From positions 248,001 to 312,000 of the forward strand of contig NZ_AP024901.1 in NCBI RefSeq assembly GCF_024347075.1: DNA of 64,000 bases, written 5' to 3'. The notes beneath the pieces are model-generated. The model was not told the origin of the DNA, made no database searches, and was given only the letters and a program-made list of their open reading frames with translations. Below are positions 44,765 to 53,269 of the stretch, piece by piece (position 1 is the stretch's first letter; the number at the start of each line of letters is the position of its first letter). Source of the DNA: Vibrio rarus (GTDB lineage Bacteria > Pseudomonadota > Gammaproteobacteria > Enterobacterales > Vibrionaceae). Position numbers and translations under genes: made by a program.

Positions 44765-46835
44765 GATTGTCGTTATGTTAATGGTCAGCATCAGCATGAG
44801 TGTTTGGGCTAAACCGGTGCAAATTGGTGACTTAATCCAAGTGAACCTACCGGGAGAAGCGACACTTAATCAAGGTTTTCAGGTAGATAAATCTGGGCGA
44901 ATTAACCTGCCAGAAGTGGGCCCTACTTATGTTGCCGGATACGAAGAAGACCAATTGCAAACCGTAGTATCTAGCGCGTTATCTGAGGTCTTTCGTGATT
45001 TATCCAACGCGCGAATTTACGTAGCAGAACGTCAAATTTTGATCTCTATTCAAGGTTATGTACGCTCTCCTGGGGAATATACACTGCCAGAATCATCCAC
45101 CGTACAAATGGCCCTGTATGCAGCAGGAGGTTTACGTCCGGGCGCCCAATTGAACAAATTACACATTAAACGAGGCAAGCAAAACAACCAGTTTAATTAC
45201 AAAAATTTCTTAGACTCTGGGGATGACTCCGCCCTACCCAAACTGCAATCGTTAGATACCATATTTGTCCCTGCATCTCCCTTAGTTGGCAATATTGAAC
45301 AAGAGTTTGATGCCGCAAAATTGGCTAATGCAGGAGATAGCGCCGATTCACAAAAAGCCATTAAAGTATTTGGTGAAGTGAATGCCCCAGGTTCATTTAC
45401 CTTCAAGCCTAATACGGATTTAGTGGATATTATTATGCGCTCTGGGGGCGTTACTCGCTACGCCAGCGTAGAGCAAATCCGTGTCATATCTGATGATAAC
45501 CCTATGATTTTTAACTTAAAGCGCTACTTGGATAGCGGTGATGAATCCTTACTTCCACGTTTAACTCCTGGGGCTATTGTGTTTGTGCCTAAGATGGAAG
45601 AGGAGATTAAATCAGGGGCTAATATGGTATACGTCATGGGGGAAGTGGCCGCACCTGGTGCTTTTGAAAGTAAGCCTGATGCCACCTTTATGGATATTCT
45701 AGCCAATGCTGGGGGCCCCACTCGATTCGCGGAATCTCGGCAAATTCGTCTTATTAAAGCCAGTGGCCGAGTGATTAAGTTTGACCTCACCGACTTTACT
45801 GAAGGACTAGGAGGCGTTCGTCCCCCCAAAATTGATAACGGAGACGCCATCTTCGTTCCCGAAAAAACCGATATGAACGAAAAATCGTGGTTAAAAATAG
45901 CCCCTGATCGCGCCGTCAATATCATTGGTGAGGTTGTACGCCCTGGCCGTATCGAATGGTCCGATGAAATGGATTTAATGGATTTGCTCGCGCATGTGGG
46001 TGGCCCAACTCTTCGGGCAGATACCACCAGCATTGAAGTCGTCGATAGCGAACGTAAGGTGCAGGTGTTTGATTTAGATGCGTATATTCGTCATGGTGCG
46101 AAACGCTCACAACTGCCCAATATTGCTGCCGGTTCCATAATACGAGTGCATGATTTACCTCAAGACCCTTCCGATAATAAGTCACAATGGGTACGCCAAA
46201 AGTCCGATGCTTCTATTTATGTTTTTGGGCAAGTGAATGCTCCAGGGCGTTATCGTTTTACCAAAGAAATGCACTTTCTCGATATCCTTTCCGCCGCTGA
46301 CGGCCCAACTGGTGAAGCGGACATCCACAACATACGCATCACCCACAGAGACAAGAGTTACTCTCGAGTAAGCAAATTAAATCTCTCTCTTTACTTTGAA
46401 ACAGGTGATGAGTCATTGCTGCCCGTAGTCACCACTGGCGACACCATTTATATCCCAGAAAAAGACAAAAATTGGTTGGACCGCTCCAAGGAGTCCACTG
46501 TCCGTGTCTTAGGTGCAGTGAATAAGCCGGGACGTTATGTATTTGATGACAACATGACCATTTTAGACTTACTGGCCGAAGCAGGTGGCCCCAGTGAACA
46601 AGCCTACCTTGAGAAAATCAGCGTCGTTAATATGTCTTGCTGTCAACATCACGCCCGCACATTTGATCTCATAGAATTTAGTAAAACCGCTAACTTCCGC
46701 AGTCTGCCCGTGATCCGCTCAGGCGACACCGTCTACATCCCGCACCAAAGGGAGAGTTTTATGTCAAAGGCACGAGACAGCTTAGATGACGTATTACGCA
46801 TTGCGACCACCATCGTATTAATAGGAGCCTTGTAA
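44751..46835 (+). CDS. sypC: Polysaccharide export protein with multiple SLBB domains (SypC-like)
   Basis: A signal peptide (about residues 1-21) then the Poly_export domain (about 25-100; IGDLIQVNLPGEATLNQG) and six SLBB repeats, seen as variants of VNAPG-x(12)-DIL-x-x-AGGPT (e.g. VAAPGAFESKPDATFMDILA). A C-terminal hydrophobic helix ends the protein. This is the outer-membrane/periplasmic channel for capsule or EPS. It is about twice the length of Wza because of extra SLBB repeats. ATG with AAGGAG six bases ahead; overlaps sypB. Confidence 0.88.
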   Translation: MNVLKIVVMLMVSISMSVWAKPVQIGDLIQVNLPGEATLNQGFQVDKSGRINLPEVGPTYVAGYEEDQLQTVVSSALSEVFRDLSNARIYVAERQILISIQGYVRSPGEYTLPESSTVQMALYAAGGLRPGAQLNKLHIKRGKQNNQFNYKNFLDSGDDSALPKLQSLDTIFVPASPLVGNIEQEFDAAKLANAGDSADSQKAIKVFGEVNAPGSFTFKPNTDLVDIIMRSGGVTRYASVEQIRVISDDNPMIFNLKRYLDSGDESLLPRLTPGAIVFVPKMEEEIKSGANMVYVMGEVAAPGAFESKPDATFMDILANAGGPTRFAESRQIRLIKASGRVIKFDLTDFTEGLGGVRPPKIDNGDAIFVPEKTDMNEKSWLKIAPDRAVNIIGEVVRPGRIEWSDEMDLMDLLAHVGGPTLRADTTSIEVVDSERKVQVFDLDAYIRHGAKRSQLPNIAAGSIIRVHDLPQDPSDNKSQWVRQKSDASIYVFGQVNAPGRYRFTKEMHFLDILSAADGPTGEADIHNIRITHRDKSYSRVSKLNLSLYFETGDESLLPVVTTGDTIYIPEKDKNWLDRSKESTVRVLGAVNKPGRYVFDDNMTILDLLAEAGGPSEQAYLEKISVVNMSCCQHHARTFDLIEFSKTANFRSLPVIRSGDTVYIPHQRESFMSKARDSLDDVLRIATTIVLIGAL

Positions 46836-47518
46836 TGAATCGCCGTCCACTGCCCGCACAATTAGAACAGCTGGTTTTACAGTTAGAACAGGACAACACC
46901 CAAACGATTTGTCTCATAGGAGACCAAGGTAAGACCGGTGTTACCCACTTTGCCACAGCCCTTGCAGAACATTACCTATTAGCCGGTTATCGCACCTTAC
47001 TGCTCGACCTGAACCTAGATAATCCTGCTTTTGAATGTCCCCTGCAATCAGAACAAAATCAAGGGGAGTGGATAGCCCATCAACACACACGTCAACTCTT
47101 TGCCGGTCTCGTGGCCCCAACCACTCAATCGCAACTCAGGCTCTATCAAGAGCCTCGCGCATTGGCGCAACAAATGCAGCTATGGCAACAAGATTATGAG
47201 CGAATTGTCATTGATGCTGGGAGCTTACATAACTCGCAAACACAAAGTAATAATACAGCGATAGTCAATGCCTGTGACGCCACACTGCTTACATGCAGCG
47301 GCGGTGTAACCACCCAAGAAGAGTTGTGTGTCGCCCTTGAGTATTTACAGCAGGCTAAAGCCAATGTGTGTGGCGTCATTGTGAATCAATACTTTCAACA
47401 AACCTTCGCTTTTCAATTACTCACAGCCATAAAGTATTGCCGTTTTCTCCCCCAACGTTTGCAGCAATGGTTACACAAAGTGATTAATCGCGCACAACTT
47501 TTCAAGCAAACCGTATAA
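46835..47518 (+). CDS. sypD: MinD/BY-kinase-like protein of the syp-like locus (SypD-like)
   Basis: A 227-residue protein with the ParA/BY-kinase-like fold: Walker B-like YERIVIDAGSLHN and Walker A' region YRTLLLDLNLDNPAFE. The P-loop is abnormal (IGDQGKTGVTH): by alignment the usual GK[ST] lysine is replaced by Val, although a Lys-Thr lies just before. It lacks a C-terminal tyrosine cluster, so it may not be an active tyrosine kinase. It overlaps the sypC stop (TAATG). SypD is thought to work with the Wzz-like SypO in chain-length control. Confidence 0.72.
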   Translation: MNRRPLPAQLEQLVLQLEQDNTQTICLIGDQGKTGVTHFATALAEHYLLAGYRTLLLDLNLDNPAFECPLQSEQNQGEWIAHQHTRQLFAGLVAPTTQSQLRLYQEPRALAQQMQLWQQDYERIVIDAGSLHNSQTQSNNTAIVNACDATLLTCSGGVTTQEELCVALEYLQQAKANVCGVIVNQYFQQTFAFQLLTAIKYCRFLPQRLQQWLHKVINRAQLFKQTV

Positions 47519-47574
47519 ACATCAAAAATGTCTCTAACTAAGCTAGAAATCATTCGTCATTCAAGGAATACTAA

Positions 47575-48012
47575 ATGTTAAAGAAATGGCTACACTCCAT
47601 TTACAAACAAGCCTCATTTAAAGATTGTAACTACACTCAACCATCACAGGACGCGATAGTGGCAAAAGAACAACTTATCGATGAAAACGTCATTCAACAG
47701 ATCATTAGCGATACCAGTATCGAGGTCTTACCCCTTCTTATTGACAGCTATGTACAAGAATCTCAAACGCGATTAGCGATCATTGAGCAAGCATTGCAAC
47801 AACAAGACTACGCCACCCTAGAGTTTGAAGCGCACACTTTAGCGGGCACCTCTTTAGCTATGGGTGTCTGCGCTCTTGGGCAATTAGCAAAAAGTATTGA
47901 ACAGGCGTGTCTTTGCAAGGCGCACTCAGATGCCATCAATAGTGCTCGCTTACTCAAGGATCTCGCCTTTCATTCTCAGCAAGCATTGCAACAGTTGAAA
48001 GAGCAGCTATAA
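47575..48012 (+). CDS. Stand-alone HPt phosphotransfer protein
   Basis: A 145-residue HPt-domain protein with no kinase or receiver part. The phosphoryl-accepting histidine is His87 in EFEAHTLAGTSLAMGVCALG; the usual Lys of HxLKG is Ala here. It occupies the place of sypE-sypF in the V. fischeri syp order. There the HPt domain of SypF is the route from RscS and HahK to SypG, so a free HPt would do the same work. Residues 1-30 are a variable N terminus. Confidence 0.85.
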   Translation: MLKKWLHSIYKQASFKDCNYTQPSQDAIVAKEQLIDENVIQQIISDTSIEVLPLLIDSYVQESQTRLAIIEQALQQQDYATLEFEAHTLAGTSLAMGVCALGQLAKSIEQACLCKAHSDAINSARLLKDLAFHSQQALQQLKEQL

Positions 48013-48044
48013 CTTAGTAAATAATTGGTTTAAAAGGATGTTTT

Positions 48045-49538
48045 ATGGGACCAAAAGTACTTCTCGTTGAAGACTCTAACTCACTGGCCATATTATATAA
48101 GCAATATGTCAAAGACGAACCTTATGACCTATTTCATGTAGAAACAGGCAAAGATGCCAAGCGATTTATTCAGCACCATAGCCCGCAACTGGTTATTCTC
48201 GATCTTAAACTGCCCGACACCAGTGGCGAAGAGATCCTTGATTGGATCAAACACAATGATATTCAAACCTCAGTTATCATTGCCACAGCACACGGCTCAG
48301 TCAAAACCGCAGTCCATTTGATACAAAAAGGCGCGGATGATTTTTTAGAAAAACCCATTACTGCCGACCGCCTCAAAACCTCCGTAGCCCTACACCTTAA
48401 GCGTTCAAAATTACAATCCTTAGTCAACACATTGGAAAGCAAGTTTGATCGGCCTCATTTTCACGGTTTTATTGGCGCAAGCCTACCGATGCAAGCGGTG
48501 TATAAAATCATTGAATCCGCCGCCCCCACCACAGCCAGCGTATTTATTAATGGTGAAAGTGGCACGGGGAAAGAAGTGTGCGCCGAAGCCATCCACAAGC
48601 AAAGTAAACGAGCCAATAAACCTTTCGTAGCCCTTAATTGTGGCGCGATCCCACGAGATCTCATGGAAAGTGAAATTTTTGGGCACGTTAAAGGAGCATT
48701 TACTGGCGCCACGACCGACCGCAAAGGGGCGGCAATGCAAGCTCATGGTGGGACATTATTCCTCGATGAATTGTGTGAAATGGAGCTAGAGATGCAGAAG
48801 AAGCTACTGCGATTTTTGCAAACGGGCGCGGTCACTCCATTAGGTAGCAGTAAAGAGTTAAAAGCCGACGTGCGTATCATCTGCGCCACCAATAAAGACC
48901 CTTTACAACAAATCCAAGAGGGGCATTTTCGCGAAGATCTCTACTATCGAGTGCATGTGATCCCTATCGAGTTGCCCCCTCTGCGTGAACGAGATAAAGA
49001 CATTGTTACCCTAGCCAAACACTTCGTCAAACTGTATGCCAAACAAGATGATAAACGTTTTACTGGCTTATCCGCCGACGTGGAATCCATTTTGAAATCC
49101 TACCCTTGGCCTGGCAACGTGAGACAATTGCAAAATGTCATGCGTAATGTTGTGGTGCTTAATGACGGGATAAAAGTGGAAGCCAGTCATTTACCGCCCC
49201 CTTTGAATCAAGTCAATCCTGTGGCTAAACCTGCGCCATCTGCCGTAAATACTGTACACAATTCAACTCAAAATCCCCCTACAGCGTCCCCTTCCGTTGC
49301 AGTTGATACCAACGCTGTCATAGCGCCAGATCCCGTAATAACGCCTGAGCCTACGCAAACTAAAGAATATGTCATCAAGCCTATGTGGCAAGTAGAGCGA
49401 GAGACCATTCAAAACGCGATACAACACTGTGACGGTAACGTATTAAACGCGGCGGTTTTACTCGACCTTAGCCCGTCGACTGTCTATCGCAAAAAACAGC
49501 AATGGGAAACGGAAGATGCACAACACCTTAGCCAATAA
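48045..49538 (+). CDS. sypG: Sigma-54-dependent response regulator (SypG-like)
   Basis: NtrC-family activator: receiver (about residues 1-120, Asp53 in LVILDLKLPDTSG), AAA+ domain (about 145-385, Walker A GESGTGKE, sigma-54 contact GAFTGA, GGTLFLDELCEME), a Pro/Thr-rich linker and a C-terminal Fis-type helix-turn-helix (NVLNAAVLLDLSPSTVYRK). It should activate the sigma-54 promoters found at sypA, sypI and sypM. The long linker (about 390-445) is longer than usual. Confidence 0.93.
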   Translation: MGPKVLLVEDSNSLAILYKQYVKDEPYDLFHVETGKDAKRFIQHHSPQLVILDLKLPDTSGEEILDWIKHNDIQTSVIIATAHGSVKTAVHLIQKGADDFLEKPITADRLKTSVALHLKRSKLQSLVNTLESKFDRPHFHGFIGASLPMQAVYKIIESAAPTTASVFINGESGTGKEVCAEAIHKQSKRANKPFVALNCGAIPRDLMESEIFGHVKGAFTGATTDRKGAAMQAHGGTLFLDELCEMELEMQKKLLRFLQTGAVTPLGSSKELKADVRIICATNKDPLQQIQEGHFREDLYYRVHVIPIELPPLRERDKDIVTLAKHFVKLYAKQDDKRFTGLSADVESILKSYPWPGNVRQLQNVMRNVVVLNDGIKVEASHLPPPLNQVNPVAKPAPSAVNTVHNSTQNPPTASPSVAVDTNAVIAPDPVITPEPTQTKEYVIKPMWQVERETIQNAIQHCDGNVLNAAVLLDLSPSTVYRKKQQWETEDAQHLSQ

Positions 49539-50622
49539 TGGCCATGATCATAATGAAGTGTGGCTGTTATTAGACAGCTTCACTTTTGGGGGCATAGAAA
49601 CTCATGTGCTTGAATTGGCTAAAGGCCTTGTCCATGACACCATTCCCCTACGCGTGATCTTATTAACCCGTTACTCCCCCCCTTCGGCCATCATCGAAAA
49701 ACTGCAGCAGTGGGATATCCCCTACTGTTACTTAAGCGCCCTAACCTCCACTAATAAGCAAAATACCACATCCCTGTTTCAGCACGTTCAGCAACTGAGA
49801 ATGGCAGTGGCGCAACATCATCCTATTGCGGTACATGCGCATGGCTATAAAGCCAGTATCATCAGTAAGTTAGCAGTAAAAACCACCCAAGGTCGCACTC
49901 GGCAATTAACCACCTATCATGCAGGAGAGATCCCTAAAGGCAAAGTCCGCCTCTATGATATGTTAGATCGTTACAGCGCCCTACTGTCTGATGTCAGCCT
50001 GTGTGTCAGCCCCGAGATCCAATCTCGTTTACCTAGCCAAAGCCTGCACCTCAACAACTTTGTCTCTATGAATGAAGCGCCACGCACCCTTGGCACTCAA
50101 TTGGCCTTTGTGGGTCGCTTAAGCCATGAAAAAGGCCCCGATCGCTTGTGTGGTTTAGCCTTGCAACATTTAGATCACCCTTTTTATGTGTATGGTGATG
50201 GTCCAATGATGGCCACACTCACACAGGAGCGTTCTGATAACGTTCATCTATTGGGCTTTCAACGGGATATGCATGAGGTTTGGAATAACATTGGGCTACT
50301 CATTATTACGTCTCGCTATGAAGGATTGCCTATGACGGCATTAGAAGCCATGTCTCGGGGGATCCCTGTGCTCACTTTAAATATTGGGGCTTTAAATGCT
50401 CTTATTGAACATGGCAAAAATGGCTGGATAGCCGATGATATGCAGCAGCTCTCTTTATACTTAAATGAATGGTTACAGTGCACAGACAATGAACGGGCAC
50501 TCTTGTCTCATCATGCCAGACAAACCATCCAACATCATTATTCGACAAAAGCGGTAATACCTAAGATTATCCCCCTCTATAGCCAACACCTGCACAATAG
50601 AATGTATCGTTCATCAATTTGA
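49516..50622 (+). CDS. sypH: Glycosyltransferase (SypH-like)
   Basis: A GT4-type glycosyltransferase of 368 residues: WLLLDSFTFGGIETHVLELA (N-terminal acceptor domain), LAFVGRLSHEKGPDRLC start of the C-terminal Rossmann domain, and the nucleotide-sugar site SRYEGLPMTALEAMSRGIPV with the E-x7-E motif. It overlaps the end of sypG by 23 bases. The sugar donor is unknown. Confidence 0.85.
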   Translation: MHNTLANNGHDHNEVWLLLDSFTFGGIETHVLELAKGLVHDTIPLRVILLTRYSPPSAIIEKLQQWDIPYCYLSALTSTNKQNTTSLFQHVQQLRMAVAQHHPIAVHAHGYKASIISKLAVKTTQGRTRQLTTYHAGEIPKGKVRLYDMLDRYSALLSDVSLCVSPEIQSRLPSQSLHLNNFVSMNEAPRTLGTQLAFVGRLSHEKGPDRLCGLALQHLDHPFYVYGDGPMMATLTQERSDNVHLLGFQRDMHEVWNNIGLLIITSRYEGLPMTALEAMSRGIPVLTLNIGALNALIEHGKNGWIADDMQQLSLYLNEWLQCTDNERALLSHHARQTIQHHYSTKAVIPKIIPLYSQHLHNRMYRSSI

Positions 50623-50637
50623 TTCTCAATATGAGAA
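50623..50637 (+). promoter_or_regulatory. SypG-type enhancer palindrome before sypI
   Basis: TTCTCAATATGAGAA is a perfect palindrome starting immediately after the sypH stop codon and centred 56 bp upstream of the -24 element of the sypI sigma-54 promoter. It is the clearest example of the shared site. Confidence 0.82.
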
Positions 50638-50645
50638 CCGCATAA

Positions 50646-50750
50646 TCTCTCCCTGAAATTGCTAATAAAACAATGAGTTAAAATTGGCACTGTAATTGCA
50701 ACTCTCTGATTAACCATCAATACATGTGATTATTAGGTTTCAGGGAGAGA
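50646..50750 (+). repeat. 13-bp inverted repeat spanning the sypI promoter and ribosome site
   Basis: TCTCTCCCTGAAA (50646-50658) is the exact complement of TTTCAGGGAGAGA (50738-50750); two more U-G pairs can extend it. The right arm contains the sypI Shine-Dalgarno, while the left arm is upstream of the predicted sigma-54 transcript start, so only longer read-through RNAs would contain both arms. Confidence 0.85.
50685..50700 (+). promoter_or_regulatory. Sigma-54 promoter of sypI
   Basis: TGGCACTGTAATTGCA: GG and GC correctly spaced by 10 bases; TTGCA matches the -12 element fully. Predicted start near 50711, about 44 bp before the sypI ATG. Confidence 0.88.
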
Positions 50751-50754
50751 GACA

Positions 50755-52002
50755 ATGCAACAGGCTAAACACCTACTTATTGTGCATTATGGGGAGCAAT
50801 GGATTCGCGGTAGTGAGTCCTGTTTGCTCAATTTAATAAGCACTTTGTGCCACGATTATATTCCTGTGGTGTGGACCAATAATAAAGTGATGAAGCAACA
50901 GTTACAGGCCCAAGGGATTCTCACTTATCTCGACACCTTTGAACTTATTCATCTCCAGCAAGGCACATTCAATGTTAAACACTGGATGTCATTGTGCAAA
51001 CAAGCCTCACAAATTATTGATGAACATGAAATTAAGTTAATTCATGTTAATAGCGGTGCCCCATGCCAATGGATGACCTTAGTCGCAAAAGCCAAAGGCG
51101 TTCCTATGCTGTGCCAACTTCATAGTCCATACAATTTACACGATAGATTCACTCTGACACTGCATTCGGCCCAACGCATCATAGCGGTAAGCCATGCAGT
51201 GGCCACCTCATTACTACAAGAAGGTTATCCCAAACATAAACTGTCTGTTGTGCATAACGGCATTGAATATTTGAATCAAAGTCCATGCCTAAACATACGC
51301 TCTCGCCTGGCGATCCCACACCAAGCAAAAGTGCTGATCAGTGTCGGTTCGCTCATTAAACGCAAAGGCTTTGATAAACTCATTCAGGCCCTTGCTCTTT
51401 TAAACAACAATCAACATCAGCATCATCTGGTGATTGTTGGAGAAGGGAGCGAGCGTCTGAATCTAATCGCATTGATCCATCAATTACAACTGCAAAACCA
51501 AGTTCATTTAGTGGGTGAACAATCTAATGTTCAGCAGTGGCTACAAGGAGGATGCGATCTCTTTGTCAGTGGCGCAACCAGTGAAGCTTTTGGCCTCGTA
51601 TTACTAGAAGCGGCCCAAGCAGGGCTTGCCGTTGTGGCCCCTAATGTTGGGGGGATACCAGAAGTGATCCAACATAAACACACAGGGTTATTGTATAACC
51701 AAGGCGAGCAAGCCATTCCTGAGATGGTGGACGCCATTGGCACACTACTTAGCGATCCCATTTTGCGTAACACACTGGCCATTAATGGCGCAAAAATCGC
51801 CCAGCAGCGCTTTTCTCTAGCAAGTAACACGGCCCATATCCAAGCCATATATAGCCAATTAATATCAGGCAAAGTCGAACAAACTTGGTTTAGCTGGAGT
51901 TGCGCACTCTTTCGTCCCGTAAGGACTTTTTGCAAGACTCGATGCCTTAACCCCATAAAAGCCTTATTCATTAAAAAACAAAGGGGGCTACATGAAGCGT
52001 AA
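50755..52002 (+). CDS. sypI: Glycosyltransferase (SypI-like)
   Basis: A 415-residue GT4-type enzyme with LIVHYGEQWIRGSESCLLNL at the N terminus, the second domain start LISVGSLIKRKGFDKLI, and the donor site GATSEAFGLVLLEAAQAGLA with E-x7-E. It begins a second transcription unit under its own sigma-54 promoter. Shine-Dalgarno GGGAGAGA five bases before ATG. Confidence 0.85.
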   Translation: MQQAKHLLIVHYGEQWIRGSESCLLNLISTLCHDYIPVVWTNNKVMKQQLQAQGILTYLDTFELIHLQQGTFNVKHWMSLCKQASQIIDEHEIKLIHVNSGAPCQWMTLVAKAKGVPMLCQLHSPYNLHDRFTLTLHSAQRIIAVSHAVATSLLQEGYPKHKLSVVHNGIEYLNQSPCLNIRSRLAIPHQAKVLISVGSLIKRKGFDKLIQALALLNNNQHQHHLVIVGEGSERLNLIALIHQLQLQNQVHLVGEQSNVQQWLQGGCDLFVSGATSEAFGLVLLEAAQAGLAVVAPNVGGIPEVIQHKHTGLLYNQGEQAIPEMVDAIGTLLSDPILRNTLAINGAKIAQQRFSLASNTAHIQAIYSQLISGKVEQTWFSWSCALFRPVRTFCKTRCLNPIKALFIKKQRGLHEA

Positions 52003-53269
52003 TCACTGCATTGTTTTCGACCCAATCCCTTATCACGGCGGATCAAAGGTCGCCACACAACTCGCCATGCAATGGACGAATAGCCATACGCACTATTATA
52101 TATTGAGCGCCTCCAAACACAGTTGGCAAAAGCCACATACTACGCACAGCCACACCCGCTACTTTTGCCTGCCACAGTGCCTTGCAAGGTGTACACAGGG
52201 ACAAGGGTACTGGTTAAAGCAACTGTTTTTAATGCTCTACTTAGCGCTCTTTACTGCGTATGTCGCCATTAGCACGCGCTGTAAACCAGTCAGTCTATTG
52301 CTGGCTTCAGGGCCTGGTGTAGACTTTGCCGGTTACGTCATTGGCCACATTTTTGCCCTGCAAATAATTCAACTGATCCATGGCCCTGTAGGTAAAAGCC
52401 GTGCAACTAAGTGGTGCTTAACCCAAGGCTACCCAACGTTTTATTTACCCGCAGCGCAGAGCAGTTTGCGCCATTGTCTACAACTGACGCATAACCAAAG
52501 CCTACCTCACCATTTAAACATCTTTGTCAACGGCTTAGATGATGCACACTATCCAACCTTGCACCGTTTTTGTCACACCACACCGCAGGTACAATTTTAC
52601 TGGGCTGCCTCCTTACTAAAATGGAAAGGATTAGATCTGCTATTACAGGCGCATAATATGACCCAATGGCAGAATAAAAGTGCCTTACATATTTGTTATA
52701 TCCGCCCTGCCGTTGGTCAAGCGGAGCAATCTGCCATTGATCCAACCCTTAGCGGAGTACATTGGTACCATGAACCGAATAACCTTGATGCCATTCGCGC
52801 TCAGTGCGATGTGTATATCTCCACCAGCATCAATGAACCCTTTGGCCTTTCCACTTTAGAAGCTTTAGCCGCAGGCTTGATTGTGCTGATCCCAAGAGAC
52901 GGCGCTTTTTGGGACACACAGCTTCAAGATGGCGTGCACTGCTTAAAATACGATAGCAATAATGCGAACAGCTTAAATGAGTGCATGCAGTCACTCACCC
53001 ATAACTTGGCACGCTTGCAACCTATCGCCCAACAAGGCAGAAAAATCGCGGCTCGCTATCTTGCCAAACAGACTTATGCGGCCATCTGCAACGCCATCGA
53101 TACGGCCCCAAACAAAAAGGCAATGGCAAAGCGTCACTATCACGCGTCGTCCTCCCTGCAAAAACACGCTCAACATGCCCATTTGCCACCAGTACCATCG
53201 GCACAACATCATCTAAAGCCACAACAACTGAAAAAATGCAGCCCCCATAATACAGGAGAGCAACAATGA
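51992..53269 (+). CDS. sypJ: Glycosyltransferase (SypJ-like)
   Basis: A 425-residue GT4-type glycosyltransferase: N-terminal FDPIPYHGGSKVATQLAMQW, C-terminal donor site SINEPFGLSTLEALAAGLIV. A hydrophobic stretch around residues 75-95 may associate with the membrane. The last about 55 residues are a His/Gln/Lys-rich tail (HHLKPQQLKKCSPHNTGEQQ) outside the fold. Overlaps sypI by 11 and sypK by 4 bases. Confidence 0.82.
   Translation: MKRNHCIVFDPIPYHGGSKVATQLAMQWTNSHTHYYILSASKHSWQKPHTTHSHTRYFCLPQCLARCTQGQGYWLKQLFLMLYLALFTAYVAISTRCKPVSLLLASGPGVDFAGYVIGHIFALQIIQLIHGPVGKSRATKWCLTQGYPTFYLPAAQSSLRHCLQLTHNQSLPHHLNIFVNGLDDAHYPTLHRFCHTTPQVQFYWAASLLKWKGLDLLLQAHNMTQWQNKSALHICYIRPAVGQAEQSAIDPTLSGVHWYHEPNNLDAIRAQCDVYISTSINEPFGLSTLEALAAGLIVLIPRDGAFWDTQLQDGVHCLKYDSNNANSLNECMQSLTHNLARLQPIAQQGRKIAARYLAKQTYAAICNAIDTAPNKKAMAKRHYHASSSLQKHAQHAHLPPVPSAQHHLKPQQLKKCSPHNTGEQQ

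Noticed and set aside
47860..47869. ATGGGTGTCT decamer inside the HPt gene
   Set aside because: Single copy within the conserved HPt coding sequence (Met-Gly-Val-Cys), with no flanking similarity to the repeats, so chance is the likely reason.
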